DNA from: Hydrogenophaga sp.
GTDB taxonomy: Bacteria; Pseudomonadota; Gammaproteobacteria; Burkholderiales; Burkholderiaceae_C
DNA: 54,438 nucleotides
NCBI RefSeq assembly: GCF_018780075.1
Contig: NZ_JADMKB010000097.1
Span: 1-54,438 of the forward strand
Reading direction: 5' to 3'
Shown piece after piece: positions 21,550 through 30,685 of the stretch. Made by a program: the position numbers and the translations under genes. The stretch's first letter is position 1. Every line of letters starts with the position of its first letter. A model generated the notes under the pieces. The model was not told the DNA's origin. It ran no database searches and saw only the letters and a program-made list of their open reading frames with translations.

Positions 21550-22194
21550 CTACCACCGCTTGCCCGACTGGTGGTCCAGCATGGGCTTGATCCGGCTCGA
21601 AATGGCTTCGCGTGCCCGGAAAATCCGGGAACGCACCGTGCCGATCGGGCAGTCCAGCGTCTGTGCAATTTCTTCATAGCTCAAACCCTCAATTTCTCGC
21701 AAAGTGATCGCCATGCGCAACTCTTCGGGCAACCCGTCCATGACAGCGTTCACGGCTTCGGCGATTTCCTTGCTGGCCAACACCGCCTCGGGTGTTTCGG
21801 TATCGGCCACGTTGCTGTTTAGTTCGCGCTCGAACCCAGAAGTTTCATCGTCATCGGCCGATTTCATCTGCGACTGAAACACCAGTGGATCGCGCTTGAG
21901 CTCCATCAACTGCTTCTTGGCCGTGTTCACCGCGATGCGGTAAAGCCAGGTGTAGAACTGCGCGTCACCACGAAACTGGGCCAGCGCGCGGTAGGCACGG
22001 ATGAAGGTCTCCTGAGCGATGTCCTGCACCAGGTCGCTGTCACGCACCATGCGCCCGATCAGGCGCTCAACCCGTCGCTGGTACTTGACCACCAGCATCT
22101 CAAAGGCCTTTTGCTCACCCGCCAGCGTGCGCTGCACCAGCATGACATCGCTGTCCGGAGGCGGAGGGGCTGTGTGGTCGTCGGGAGTGGTCAT
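21550..22194 (-). CDS. rpoE: RNA polymerase sigma factor RpoE/AlgU
   Basis: A 214-residue ECF sigma factor (sigma-E/AlgU group) that controls the envelope-stress response. Region 2 contains DLVQDIAQETFIRAYRAL and the -10-recognising FYTWLYRIAVNTAK. Region 4 contains LREIEGLSYEEIAQTLDCP followed by GTVRSRIFRARE. The ATG at 22194 (MTTPDDH) gives the usual length; the frame extends upstream without a better start. I found no clear sigma-E-type promoter just before it, so it may be expressed from fabF or from within ygfX. Confidence 0.95.
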   Translation of the reverse strand: MTTPDDHTAPPPPDSDVMLVQRTLAGEQKAFEMLVVKYQRRVERLIGRMVRDSDLVQDIAQETFIRAYRALAQFRGDAQFYTWLYRIAVNTAKKQLMELKRDPLVFQSQMKSADDDETSGFERELNSNVADTETPEAVLASKEIAEAVNAVMDGLPEELRMAITLREIEGLSYEEIAQTLDCPIGTVRSRIFRAREAISSRIKPMLDHQSGKRW

Positions 22195-22248
22195 GCAGCA
22201 GAAGGTTGGGCCGCGGGAATATACCCCAAGCACCGGACGGCGCAGGGG

Positions 22249-22704
22249 TCACCCATGGGCCACCACCGCGCGACGAAGGTCGTCCCAGCGTTGTGGGTCG
22301 CTTGCCCGCGCCACCCAGACCCAGGTTCGGGCACCGTCCGGGTTGTGCAATCGGAGCAGCATCCACCGCTGCAAATCCTGCACCGACTCCACCCGGAGCA
22401 AGACCACGCCATCCTGGTAGGCCGTGCTGTGCCACAACCAGGCCCCTTCACGCGCCAAGAGGTCATCGACAGGTGCCGCCACCGCGTTCCACTGCAAACA
22501 CCCAACGGGCGAATGGCGCCAGCTCACAACGGCGACAGTGCCCCACAGCAGCCAGAACAACATGCCGACAGCGATGCTCCAGGACGACCCCATGCGCGCA
22601 CCCCAGGCCATCACCAAGAGGCCCATACAGCCCGAAGCAATCAGCAGAGCGGCATAAAAAGAACAACGCCCCACCGGGTACATGACCGATGGGGCGCTGC
22701 GCAT
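22249..22704 (-). CDS. YgfX/CptA-like inner-membrane protein
   Basis: A 151-residue protein with two closely spaced membrane helices (about residues 15-35 and 41-60) and a soluble C-terminal half. The end, WVWVARASDPQRWDDLRR, resembles the C-terminus of E. coli YgfX (CptA; WLAADSMDEAEWRDLRR, from memory), and the size and topology agree. In enterobacteria YgfX is linked with SdhE and has been reported to inhibit FtsZ/MreB polymerisation. Here the partner sdhE is not adjacent; instead the gene sits between fabF (39 nt upstream) and rpoE. An ATG at 22683 is an alternative start. Confidence 0.7.
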   Translation of the reverse strand: MRSAPSVMYPVGRCSFYAALLIASGCMGLLVMAWGARMGSSWSIAVGMLFWLLWGTVAVVSWRHSPVGCLQWNAVAAPVDDLLAREGAWLWHSTAYQDGVVLLRVESVQDLQRWMLLRLHNPDGARTWVWVARASDPQRWDDLRRAVVAHG

Positions 22705-22743
22705 GCTCTGCGAAGAACGGGCTGGAAATCGATGCGCTTCGGA

Positions 22744-23988
22744 TCAGATGCGCTTGAAAACCAAGGTGCCGTTAGTGCCGCCAAACCCGAAGTTGTTCTT
22801 GATGGCCACATCGATCTTCATGTCTCGCGCAGTGTTGGCGCAATAGTCCAGGTCGCACTCGGGGTCCTGGTTGAAGATGTTGATGGTGGGAGGACTCTTC
22901 TGTTCGTGCAGGGCCATCACCGTGAAAACACTCTCGATGCCGCCCGCTCCCCCGAGCAGGTGCCCGGTCATGGACTTGGTCGAGTTCACCACCGTTTTCT
23001 TGGCGTGATCACCCAACGCGGCCTTGATGGCGTTGGTCTCATTCAAATCACCCAGCGGCGTGGACGTGCCATGCGCATTCAGGTAGTTGATCTGATCGGC
23101 GTTGATGCCGGCATTTTTCAAGGCCTGCACCATCGAACGCCTGGGACCATCTTCATTGGGCGCGGTCATGTGGTACGCATCTGCGCTCATGCCAAAACCC
23201 ACCAGCTCAGCATAGATCTTGGCGCCACGCGCTTTGGCATGTTCGTACTCTTCGAGCACCACGACGCCAGCGCCTTCCCCCAGCACAAAACCATCCCTGT
23301 CCTTGTCCCAGGGTCGGGACGCGGTCTTGGGATCATCATTGCGCGTGGACAACGCTCGTGCGGCAGCAAAACCACCCAGTCCGAGAGGCGACACGGTGGA
23401 CTCAGAACCGCCAGCCACCATCACGTCGGCATCGCCGTACTCGATCATGCGGGCCGACAGGCCAATGGCATGCAAGCCCGTGGTGCATGCAGTGACCACG
23501 GCAATGTTGGGACCTTTGAAGCCAAACTTGATCGACACATGACCTGAAATCATGTTGATGATCGACGCTGGCACAAAAAACGGTGAGATGCGCCGCGGAC
23601 CACGGCTGACGAGCTCCGCATGCGTGGCTTCGATCAAAGGCAAGCCGCCAATCCCAGAGCCAATGTTGCACCCAATGCGGGTCGCTTGTTCATCCCCCAG
23701 GGCATCGCCTGTGGGCAGCCCAGAGTCAGCAACAGCCTGAACCGCCGCAGCAATACCAAAATGAATAAAGGTGTCCATCGCACGCGCCTCTTTCGAGGTC
23801 ATGTACGACTCCACATTGAACCCTTTGACCTCACCACCGAAATGACAATTGAAGCCTGAGGCGTCAAACTTGGTGATGAGATCAATGCCGGACTTGCCGG
23901 CGAGAAGGTTGGCCCAAGCTTCAGCCACCGTGTTGCCCACGGGGCTGATACAACCCAGGCCGGTCACGACAACGCGACGACGGCTCAT
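22744..23988 (-). CDS. fabF: 3-oxoacyl-[acyl-carrier-protein] synthase II
   Basis: A 414-residue elongating ketoacyl-ACP synthase that condenses malonyl-ACP with acyl-ACP and is needed for temperature control of unsaturated fatty acids. The catalytic triad is Cys168 (TACTTG), His306 ([11 protein letters not shown]) and His343 ([11 protein letters not shown]), an arrangement specific to FabF/FabB. The gene follows acpP by 7 nt, the standard acpP-fabF order. Confidence 0.97.
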   Translation of the reverse strand: MSRRRVVVTGLGCISPVGNTVAEAWANLLAGKSGIDLITKFDASGFNCHFGGEVKGFNVESYMTSKEARAMDTFIHFGIAAAVQAVADSGLPTGDALGDEQATRIGCNIGSGIGGLPLIEATHAELVSRGPRRISPFFVPASIINMISGHVSIKFGFKGPNIAVVTACTTGLHAIGLSARMIEYGDADVMVAGGSESTVSPLGLGGFAAARALSTRNDDPKTASRPWDKDRDGFVLGEGAGVVVLEEYEHAKARGAKIYAELVGFGMSADAYHMTAPNEDGPRRSMVQALKNAGINADQINYLNAHGTSTPLGDLNETNAIKAALGDHAKKTVVNSTKSMTGHLLGGAGGIESVFTVMALHEQKSPPTINIFNQDPECDLDYCANTARDMKIDVAIKNNFGFGGTNGTLVFKRI

Positions 23989-23995
23989 GGACGGA

Positions 23996-24277
<282 letters not shown>

Positions 24278-24345
24278 GCCGGGCTAGAAAGGTGCCTCTA
24301 GGCGGCCCGCCGGACGGCTCATCGGCGGAGGAAATGCAAGGAAGC

Positions 24346-25107
24346 TCAGGACATGAACATGCCGCCGTTGACATGCAGTTCCTGACCGGTGACGTAGGCC
24401 GCCTGGGGGCTGGCCAGGTAGGACACGGCATGGGCAATGTCTGCCGGCTTGCCGAGGTGCCCGAGCGGAATCTGGCCCAGCAAGGCTTTCTGCTGCTCTT
24501 CCGGCAGGGCGGCGGTCATGTCGGTTTCGATGAAGCCGGGCGCCACGCAGTTCACCGTGATGTTGCGGCTGCCCAGCTCTCGCGCCAAGGCGCGCGTCAT
24601 GCCCGCCACCCCGGCCTTCGCAGCAGCATAGTTGGCCTGCCCAGCGTTGCCGGAGGCCCCCACCACGCTCGTGATGCTGATGATGCGCCCATAGCGCTGC
24701 TTCATCATGGGGCGGATGACCGCGCGGCTCAGGCGAAACACCGCCTTGAGGTTGGTGTCGAGCACCGCATCCCAATCGTCATCCTTCAGCCGCATGGCCA
24801 GCATGTCGCGGGTGATGCCGGCGTTGTTCACCAACACCTGAAGGCCACCATGGGCCTTGGTGATCTCATCAATCAGGGCGTCGACCGCGCCCACGTCATT
24901 GACATTCAGCGTGGCGCCTTGGGAACCCGCTGCAACACCAGGCACAGATGCCAGCACCGAACTGATTTTGGCGGCACCCTCAGCGGTCGTGGCGGTGCCA
25001 ATCACGATCAGACCGCGCGCGGCCAGTTCCAGGGCGATGGCCGCGCCAATCCCGCGCGAAGCACCTGTCACCAGGGCCACTTGCCCCGCAAATTTGATTT
25101 CAGACAT
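24346..25107 (-). CDS. fabG: 3-oxoacyl-[acyl-carrier-protein] reductase
   Basis: A 253-residue short-chain dehydrogenase that reduces 3-ketoacyl-ACP with NADPH. The cofactor loop TGASRGIG is at residues 14-21, NNAG at 94-97, and the catalytic residues are Ser147, Tyr160 and Lys164 (YAAAK). A GAGGAG ribosome-binding site precedes the ATG. It follows fabD by 14 nt. Confidence 0.97.
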   Translation of the reverse strand: MSEIKFAGQVALVTGASRGIGAAIALELAARGLIVIGTATTAEGAAKISSVLASVPGVAAGSQGATLNVNDVGAVDALIDEITKAHGGLQVLVNNAGITRDMLAMRLKDDDWDAVLDTNLKAVFRLSRAVIRPMMKQRYGRIISITSVVGASGNAGQANYAAAKAGVAGMTRALARELGSRNITVNCVAPGFIETDMTAALPEEQQKALLGQIPLGHLGKPADIAHAVSYLASPQAAYVTGQELHVNGGMFMS

Positions 25108-25121
25108 CGTCGTCTCCTCGA

Positions 25122-26072
25122 TCAGGTCAGCAAGGTTTTCACATCGGCCAGCGTGGCCGGATCGAACAAGGCGACACCGCTCATGTCGGCGTCAATGCGC
25201 CTGACCATGCCAGCGAGCACCTTGCCAGGCCCACATTCAACCAGGGTGGACACGCCCCGCGCCTTCATGGCACTCACACACTCCACCCAACGAACTGGGC
25301 CAAACGCCTGCCGATACAGGGCATCCCGTATGCGCAACGCATCGGTTTCCACCGCCACGTCGATGTTGTTGAGCACCGGAATCTGCGGCGTGGCAAAAGC
25401 CGTGTCGGCCAGCCGCAGCTTGAGCTTTTCGGCGGCGGGCTTCATGAGGCTCGAATGAAAGGGTGCCGACACCGGCAGCGGCAATGCGCGCTTAGCACCG
25501 TTGGCCTTGAGCACTTCGCAAGCTTTTTCAACGGCCAACTTGCTGCCAGCGATGACCGTCTGCATCGGGTCGTTGAAGTTAACGGCCTCAACCACCTCCA
25601 TGCTCCCGGCTCCCATCGCCGCCTGCACTTCTGCGCAGCCTGCGATCACCTGGGCAGAGGACATGCCGAGAATCGCGGCCATGGCCCCGATCCCTACCGG
25701 CACCGCCTCTTGCATGGCTGCGGCGCGGAAACGCACCAGCGGTGCAGCCTGGGCGAGCGTCAACACACCCGAGGCGACCAAGGCTGAATATTCACCCAAA
25801 GAATGACCGGCAACGACGGCTGGCAGCGCACCACCCTCTGAACGCCACATACGCCATGCCGCCACGCCCGCGACCAACATCACGGGCTGGGTGTTCGTGG
25901 TCAGGGCCAGTGCCTCCTTGGGGCCCTCCTTGATCAGGCGGCCCACATCCTCACCGAGCGCATCGGACGCCTCCCGCAGGGTTTCAACGACCTCGGGGTG
26001 GTCGGCCCAGGCGTCGAGCATGCCAACGGCCTGGGAGCCCTGGCCAGGAAAAACAAATGCAAATGAAGTCAT
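25122..26072 (-). CDS. fabD: Malonyl CoA-acyl carrier protein transacylase
   Basis: A 316-residue transacylase that moves malonyl groups from CoA to ACP. It opens with FVFPGQGSQAVGM. The nucleophile is Ser91 in GHSLGEY, and the partner is His206 in APFHSSLM. The length is normal for the family. It is 53 nt downstream of fabH, within the fabHDG order. Confidence 0.97.
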   Translation of the reverse strand: MTSFAFVFPGQGSQAVGMLDAWADHPEVVETLREASDALGEDVGRLIKEGPKEALALTTNTQPVMLVAGVAAWRMWRSEGGALPAVVAGHSLGEYSALVASGVLTLAQAAPLVRFRAAAMQEAVPVGIGAMAAILGMSSAQVIAGCAEVQAAMGAGSMEVVEAVNFNDPMQTVIAGSKLAVEKACEVLKANGAKRALPLPVSAPFHSSLMKPAAEKLKLRLADTAFATPQIPVLNNIDVAVETDALRIRDALYRQAFGPVRWVECVSAMKARGVSTLVECGPGKVLAGMVRRIDADMSGVALFDPATLADVKTLLT

Positions 26073-26125
26073 GGTCGGTAGAAACGAAGAATCCGTCGGG
26101 AGGGCTCTGCAGCGAGCGACTTTGC

Positions 26126-27103
26126 TCAGAAGTCCAGCAAGACCGAGCCCCAGGTGAACCCGCCGCCCACACCTTCGAGCATCAGGGTGTCACCTTTTTG
26201 CACCTGCCCCAGACGCACCGCGTGATCAAGGGCCAGAGGAATGGACGCGGCAGACGTGTTGCCGTGCTGATCGACCGTGACCACCACTTTGTCCATCGGC
26301 AACTTGAGCTTTCGGGCGGTGCTGGCCATGATGCGGATGTTCGCCTGGTGCGGAATCAGCCAGTCAATGTCAGCCTCCGTCCTGCCCGCCTTGGCAAGCA
26401 CAGCCCGCGCGGTGTCCTCAAGCACACCAACCGCCAGCTTGAACACCGCCTGGCCGTCCATTTTGAGCAACGGATCGCCCAGGATGTGGCCACCGGAGAC
26501 ATGACCCGGCACACACAGGATGCCGGCGTGCTTTCCGTCGGCATGGATGTCGGTGGCCAAAATCCCGGGCGTGTCGCTGGCCTCCACCACCACCGCACCA
26601 GATCCGTCGCCGAACAACACACACGTGGTGCGATCGTTGAAGTCGAGCAGCCGAGAGAACACTTCTGAACCGACCACCAGCGCTTTGTTGGCACTGCCGG
26701 TGCGGATCAGCGCGTCGGCCACGGTCAGGGCATAGATGAAGCCGCTGCACACCGCTTGCACATCAAACACCGGGCAGCCAACAATGCCCAGCTTGTGCTG
26801 GAGGATGGCTGCGGTCGAAGGAAAGACCATGTCAGGCGTCGACGTGGCCACGATGATCAGGTCGATGTCTTGCGCTGAAACACCGGCCGCGTCCATCGCT
26901 TTGCGGCACGCTTCGGCCGCCAAGTCACTGGCGAACACACCGTCAGACACGAAATGACGTGCCCGAATGCCAGTGCGCTCTACGATCCATTCGTCGCTGG
27001 TTTCAACGCCCGCCGCGGCCAACCGAACCACCATGTCGGCGTTGGTCAGTCGCAAGGGGGGAAGGCAACTGCCTGTGCCGGAAATACGGGCAAAACGTGT
27101 CAT
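26126..27103 (-). CDS. fabH: 3-oxoacyl-[acyl-carrier-protein] synthase III
   Basis: A 325-residue initiating ketoacyl synthase that condenses acetyl-CoA with malonyl-ACP. The catalytic triad is Cys119 (AVCSGF), His252 (IPHQANIRI) and Asn281 (GNTSAAS). The [13 protein letters not shown] block is the usual FabH N-terminal signature. The gene starts 24 nt after plsX. Confidence 0.97.
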   Translation of the reverse strand: MTRFARISGTGSCLPPLRLTNADMVVRLAAAGVETSDEWIVERTGIRARHFVSDGVFASDLAAEACRKAMDAAGVSAQDIDLIIVATSTPDMVFPSTAAILQHKLGIVGCPVFDVQAVCSGFIYALTVADALIRTGSANKALVVGSEVFSRLLDFNDRTTCVLFGDGSGAVVVEASDTPGILATDIHADGKHAGILCVPGHVSGGHILGDPLLKMDGQAVFKLAVGVLEDTARAVLAKAGRTEADIDWLIPHQANIRIMASTARKLKLPMDKVVVTVDQHGNTSAASIPLALDHAVRLGQVQKGDTLMLEGVGGGFTWGSVLLDF

Positions 27104-27127
27104 GCGAAAGGGAGGGGTAACTGGGCG

Positions 27128-28189
27128 CTACAGCGTCGGAATGCTCTTGAGGTCGCTGGGGATGCCCTCCGGAGCGATGAGCGGTGCCGCATGGGCAATG
27201 CGCTCCTTCACCTTGTCGAGCAGCTGATTCTGGGCCGCATCATAAGCCCGGGCCAGCGCCTGCTCAAAAGCGAACGCGTCTGCCGAGCCGTGGCTTTTGA
27301 ACACCAAACCACGCAACCCCAGCAGGGCCGCACCGTTGTAACGACGGTAGTCCATGCGCTTTTTAAATGCAGATATCACTGGATAAGCAAACAAGGCACC
27401 GATTTTCGTGAAAATACTGCGAGAAAACTCAGCCTTGATGAAACTGCCGATCATCGTCGCCAAGCCTTCGCTGGTCTTCAGTGCCACGTTGCCAACAAAC
27501 CCATCGCAGACCACGATGTCGGTCGTGCCTTTGAAAATGTCATTGCCTTCGACATTGCCAAAAAAATTGAGATCACCGGTATTGGCCGCATTTCGAAGCA
27601 GAACACCTGCTTTTTTGATCACCTCGCTGCCTTTGATGAGCTCTTCGCCCACATTGAGCAACCCGACCGTAGGTTCCTCACGGCCAGTGATGGCCACGAC
27701 CAGCGCAGAGCCCATGACCGCGAACTGAAGCAGGTGTTCGGCGGTGCAGTCCACGTTGGCGCCGAGATCAAGCACGGTGGTGGCGCCACCCAGCGCATTG
27801 GGCATCTGACTGGCAATGGCTGGCCGGTCGATGCCATCGATTGTCTTCAGCAGATAACGGGATATTGCCATCAGGGCGCCGGTGTTGCCAGCAGACACCA
27901 CAGCCTGGGCAGCCCCATTTTTCACCTGCTGAATCGCCACTCGCATGGAAGAGTCTTTTTTCTTGCGCATGGCCACCTCCACAGGGTCGTCCATGGCAAC
28001 GACTTCACTGGCCGCGACGACGCGGCAGCGAACGTTGTTGAGCACTTGCGGCCAAGGGCGGAAAGCCTCCGGCTGACCCACTAGCAAGAGTTGCGCCTGA
28101 GGATGACTGCTCAAAAAGGCCGCACAGGCCGGCAAAGTGGTTGCCGGACCGACATCCCCCCCCATGCAATCCACTGCGACGGTGATCAT
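27128..28189 (-). CDS. plsX: Phosphate acyltransferase PlsX
   Basis: A 353-residue peripheral membrane enzyme that makes acyl-phosphate from acyl-ACP for phospholipid synthesis. The family N-terminus [12 protein letters not shown] fixes the ATG at 28189; the frame runs 12 codons further without a likely start. The conserved blocks SAGNTGALM and [15 protein letters not shown] are present. An intrinsic terminator lies 42 nt upstream, so this gene either relies on read-through from rpmF or has a promoter that I cannot see. Confidence 0.95.
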   Translation of the reverse strand: MITVAVDCMGGDVGPATTLPACAAFLSSHPQAQLLLVGQPEAFRPWPQVLNNVRCRVVAASEVVAMDDPVEVAMRKKKDSSMRVAIQQVKNGAAQAVVSAGNTGALMAISRYLLKTIDGIDRPAIASQMPNALGGATTVLDLGANVDCTAEHLLQFAVMGSALVVAITGREEPTVGLLNVGEELIKGSEVIKKAGVLLRNAANTGDLNFFGNVEGNDIFKGTTDIVVCDGFVGNVALKTSEGLATMIGSFIKAEFSRSIFTKIGALFAYPVISAFKKRMDYRRYNGAALLGLRGLVFKSHGSADAFAFEQALARAYDAAQNQLLDKVKERIAHAAPLIAPEGIPSDLKSIPTL

Positions 28190-28230
28190 GTCAACATCCC
28201 GATATCGGCACGCAGGGCGCACCAAAAATG

Positions 28231-28257
28231 AAAAAAGCCCGCATGGATCATGCGGGC
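28231..28257 (-). terminator. Terminator between rpmF and plsX
   Basis: On the minus strand a perfect 9-bp stem (GCCCGCATG / CATGCGGGC) with a 3-nt loop is followed by six T residues. It would end most transcripts from the rpmF promoter after the small ribosomal-protein gene and leave the fab genes to read-through. Confidence 0.85.
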
Positions 28258-28323
28258 CTGTACCTGACCTGCGGCCCTAGAGCCTGACGCGAGAACGCGG
28301 CAGTGCCCTGACCAGCAGGCAAT

Positions 28324-28506
28324 TCAGGCTTCTGACTTGTTTTTCAGCACCTGGCGACCACGGTAGAAGCCATTGGGACTGATGTGGTGGCGCAGGTGAA
28401 TTTCGCCAGTGGTCGGCTCCACGGCGATGCCCGGCACGTTCAGCGCATTGTGCGAACGGTGCATGCCGCGCTTGGAAGGGGACTTTTTGTTTTGCTGGAC
28501 GGCCAT
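28324..28506 (-). CDS. rpmF: 50S ribosomal protein L32
   Basis: A 60-residue basic ribosomal protein. The N-terminus [19 protein letters not shown] is the standard L32 start, and the order yceD-rpmF-plsX is conserved. The four-cysteine zinc motif of some L32 proteins is absent, so this is the zinc-free form. AGGAG lies 6 nt before the ATG. A strong promoter is about 100 nt upstream. Confidence 0.97.
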   Translation of the reverse strand: MAVQQNKKSPSKRGMHRSHNALNVPGIAVEPTTGEIHLRHHISPNGFYRGRQVLKNKSEA

Positions 28507-28605
28507 GGTGGGCTCCTGAATTCGGTGGTGGTGACGGGTGCGCTTGCAGCCTGAATGGACATCGCCATCAGGCCCAGCCAACTGGAAGCCAGCGCAAAGC
28601 CTAGG

Positions 28606-28635
28606 ATTATAGCCCGAAGGTGGCGCCCCTGCCAA
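28606..28635 (-). promoter_or_regulatory. Sigma-70-like promoter of rpmF
   Basis: TTGGCA (28630-28635) and a perfect TATAAT (28606-28611) are separated by 18 nt on the minus strand, inside the last codons of yceD's 3' flank. Transcription would start near 28599 and give a leader of about 92 nt before rpmF. This is the best consensus promoter seen in the window. Confidence 0.75.
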
Positions 28636-28650
28636 ACTCAGACTGCCCGC

Positions 28651-29205
28651 TCATTTCCGGAGTCGGGCCAGTGCCGCAAATGGGTGGGGGGGGGTAGAGG
28701 GCTCTTCTGGTGAAGTGGCCGAATCATCCACAACCGCGGGCAAGGGCGCCGGACAGGTTTCATGCATGGGCACCAAGGGCAAAGCCATCAACAGTTCATC
28801 TTCCAGCAAGTCCAGCAAGTCGGGTCTCGGCTCCAAGGCCAGCACGTCCTCTTCGCTTTCGTCGTCTTCGGCCTCTGCCATGGTCTCGTCAGCCACGAAT
28901 CTGAACCAGCGATCCACATCCAGCCGGGTGATCACCGGCGCCAGGCAACGCTGACAACTCAACGGAACATCGGCACTCGCTTGCAAATGCATCCACACAC
29001 CAGGAACTCCTCCGTTGCCCGGGCGCATCTCTCCACGTGCCTGCCATGCAATCATGGTTTCACCTCCATGATCCGGAACACGCTCAGCCAACAGGCGTTT
29101 CAAAGAGCTGAGGGGCAGGTCCGCCTGAAGCGCGGCGCCCGCTTCGGCAAACGCGCGAACATCAAGCCTGCGCGGGTTCCAAGTCTTGCCGGAATTCGTT
29201 TTCAT
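28651..29205 (-). CDS. yceD: YceD (DUF177) family protein
   Basis: A 184-residue DUF177 protein; relatives are encoded just before rpmF in most bacteria and have been linked to 23S rRNA accumulation in plants and E. coli. The conserved CQRCL motif is at about residues 94-98, and a lone HETC occurs near 150. The acidic middle (EAEDDESEEDVLALEPRPD) is typical. A run of nine C residues (28686-28694) codes for the Pro-rich end. The start codon lies inside an inverted repeat. Confidence 0.9.
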   Translation of the reverse strand: MKTNSGKTWNPRRLDVRAFAEAGAALQADLPLSSLKRLLAERVPDHGGETMIAWQARGEMRPGNGGVPGVWMHLQASADVPLSCQRCLAPVITRLDVDRWFRFVADETMAEAEDDESEEDVLALEPRPDLLDLLEDELLMALPLVPMHETCPAPLPAVVDDSATSPEEPSTPPHPFAALARLRK

Positions 29206-29211
29206 TCCGGC
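29188..29211. repeat. Inverted repeat across the yceD start codon
   Basis: A perfect 8-bp inverted repeat (GCCGGAAT / ATTCCGGC) has an 8-nt spacer and covers the yceD start codon (29203-29205). It could be an operator between the divergent yceD and maf promoters, or an mRNA hairpin that limits yceD initiation. Confidence 0.55.
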
Positions 29212-29239
29212 AGTGTAAAAGAACCGTCCGTCGAACCAA
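29212..29239 (-). promoter_or_regulatory. Putative yceD promoter
   Basis: On the minus strand TTGGTT (29234-29239) and TACACT (29212-29217) are 16 nt apart. The -10 ends exactly 6 nt before the yceD ATG, so the mRNA would begin at or next to the start codon. Both boxes are imperfect (about four of six matches). Confidence 0.35.
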
Positions 29240-29241
29240 GG

Positions 29242-29247
29242 GACAAT
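29242..29247 (+). promoter_or_regulatory. Putative maf -10 element, leaderless spacing
   Basis: GACAAT is followed by exactly 6 nt and then the maf ATG at 29254, so the predicted transcription start is the A of the start codon. The same geometry occurs at 46284, 48132, 48820 and 54105. No clear -35 was found. An AAGGGA purine tract also lies nearby and could serve as a ribosome-binding site if transcription starts further upstream. Confidence 0.4.
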
Positions 29248-29253
29248 ATCCCC

Positions 29254-29868
29254 ATGCCAGACGTTCCCGCCACCACACCCGACACCATCCAGCGACCACT
29301 TGTCCTAGGATCCACCTCCCGCTACCGCAGGGAATTGCTCGACCGACTGCGCGTGCCCTTCGAGACCGCCAGCCCGCGCGTGGATGAAACCCCGGCACCC
29401 GGCGAAGCGCCACAGGCGCTCGCCCTGCGACTGGCTTTGGCCAAGGCACGCGATGTGGCGCAACGGTACCCAGAGGCCATCGTGATCGGCAGCGACCAGG
29501 TGGCTGACCTCGACGGTATGGCGCTGGGCAAACCCGGGACACACGAACGCGCGGTCGCCCAGTTGCGCTGCATGCGCGGCCAGACTGTGATTTTTCAGAC
29601 AGCAGTCGCCGTGGTGTGCCTGGCGAGCGGCTTTGAACAGGTCGATCTCGCGCCGGTCCGGGTGGTGTTTCGGACATTGACGGACGCCGAGATCGAACGC
29701 TATCTGCTGGCCGAACAACCCTACGACTGCGCAGGGAGCGCCAAGAGCGAAGGCCTGGGCATCGCGCTGCTGGAGCGCATCGACAACGACGATCCCAGCG
29801 CCTTGGTGGGTCTGCCACTCATCCGCACCTGTCAGATGCTGCGCGCGGCAGGAGTGCACATCCTGTGA
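29254..29868 (+). CDS. Maf-family nucleotide pyrophosphatase (YceF type)
   Basis: A 204-residue Maf/HAM1-like house-cleaning pyrophosphatase. The family start LVLGSTSRYRRELLDRL and the IGSDQVADLDG loop are present. The catalytic Asp is in GSDQ, and the C-terminal YDCAGSAKSEGLG resembles the YceF (7-methyl-GTP) subgroup rather than the dTTP/UTP-type Maf. The ATG at 29254 is the only start that gives the family length. It is divergent from yceD, as in E. coli (yceF next to yceD). Confidence 0.9.
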   Translation: MPDVPATTPDTIQRPLVLGSTSRYRRELLDRLRVPFETASPRVDETPAPGEAPQALALRLALAKARDVAQRYPEAIVIGSDQVADLDGMALGKPGTHERAVAQLRCMRGQTVIFQTAVAVVCLASGFEQVDLAPVRVVFRTLTDAEIERYLLAEQPYDCAGSAKSEGLGIALLERIDNDDPSALVGLPLIRTCQMLRAAGVHIL

Positions 29869-30668
29869 CACCCCTCTCCGTTGTGCCCGGCGCGCTCTAT
29901 CTGGTGCCCACACCGCTGGACTTTGGCTGTCTGACGGATGGTGAAGTGTCCGCACCCATCGCCCAGTGCCTGCCGGGAAACACGCTGGCGATTGCCGCCC
30001 AGCTCACGCACTGGATCAGTGAAAACGCGAAAAGCACCCGGGCCTTCCTCAAGCGCGTGGAGGCACTGAACGGCTTGGCCGCGCCGCTTCAAGCACAACA
30101 CATTGCCGAACTGCCGCGACAGGCCCATAAAAAGGGAGACCACGCTCCGGCCACCTCCAGCGACGCCGAGGCACGAACCCTGTTGGCCCCCGCGCTGATG
30201 GGGCATGACATGGGCCTGGTGTGCGAAGCTGGCATGCCCGCGATCGCCGACCCAGGCAGTTCCATCGTGCGTGCTGCCCACGCCATGAATCTGGAGGTGC
30301 GGCCGCTCGCGGGCCCCATGTCGCTGATGCTGGCCTTGGCCGCCAGCGGGCTCAACGGACAGGATTTCGCTTTCGTGGGCTACGTGCCCCAGGACCCGGC
30401 ACTGCGCAGCAAGCGGCTGCGTGAACTGGAGGCCGTGGCGCTCAAAACGGGGCAGACGCAGATCCTGATTGAAACGCCTTACCGCAACGCCGCCCTGCTC
30501 CAGGCCCTGCTGCAGACCCTGCACCCGCACACCCGCCTGGCGGTGAGTTGCGGGCTGAGTCTGCCTCAACAAAGCACGCGCAGCGCACTGCTCAGCGAAT
30601 GGAAAAACCGCGGGCTCGGTGCACAGCTCCCCCTGAACCTGCCAGCGGTTTTCCTGATCGGGCGCTGA
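29865..30668 (+). CDS. RsmI-like tetrapyrrole-methylase-family protein
   Basis: A 267-residue SAM-dependent methyltransferase-fold protein related to RsmI (16S rRNA C1402 2'-O-methyltransferase). The shared motifs are VCEAGMPAIADPG, RPLAGPMSLMLALAASGL and FAFVGYVPQDP. The N-terminus differs: the usual PTPIGNLxD is replaced by PTPLDFG, so it is probably a paralogue with another substrate. The GTG at 29865 overlaps the maf stop (GTGA). It converges on galU with only 17 nt between stop codons and no visible terminator. Confidence 0.75.
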   Translation: MTPLSVVPGALYLVPTPLDFGCLTDGEVSAPIAQCLPGNTLAIAAQLTHWISENAKSTRAFLKRVEALNGLAAPLQAQHIAELPRQAHKKGDHAPATSSDAEARTLLAPALMGHDMGLVCEAGMPAIADPGSSIVRAAHAMNLEVRPLAGPMSLMLALAASGLNGQDFAFVGYVPQDPALRSKRLRELEAVALKTGQTQILIETPYRNAALLQALLQTLHPHTRLAVSCGLSLPQQSTRSALLSEWKNRGLGAQLPLNLPAVFLIGR

Positions 30669-30685
30669 AGGCCTCTGGGCGCGGA

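Noticed and set aside
21499..22250. Sigma-E-type promoter (GAACTT-N16-TCTGA) for rpoE or rseA
   Set aside because: A GAACTT occurs near 21531 on the minus strand, but no matching -10 lies at the correct distance.
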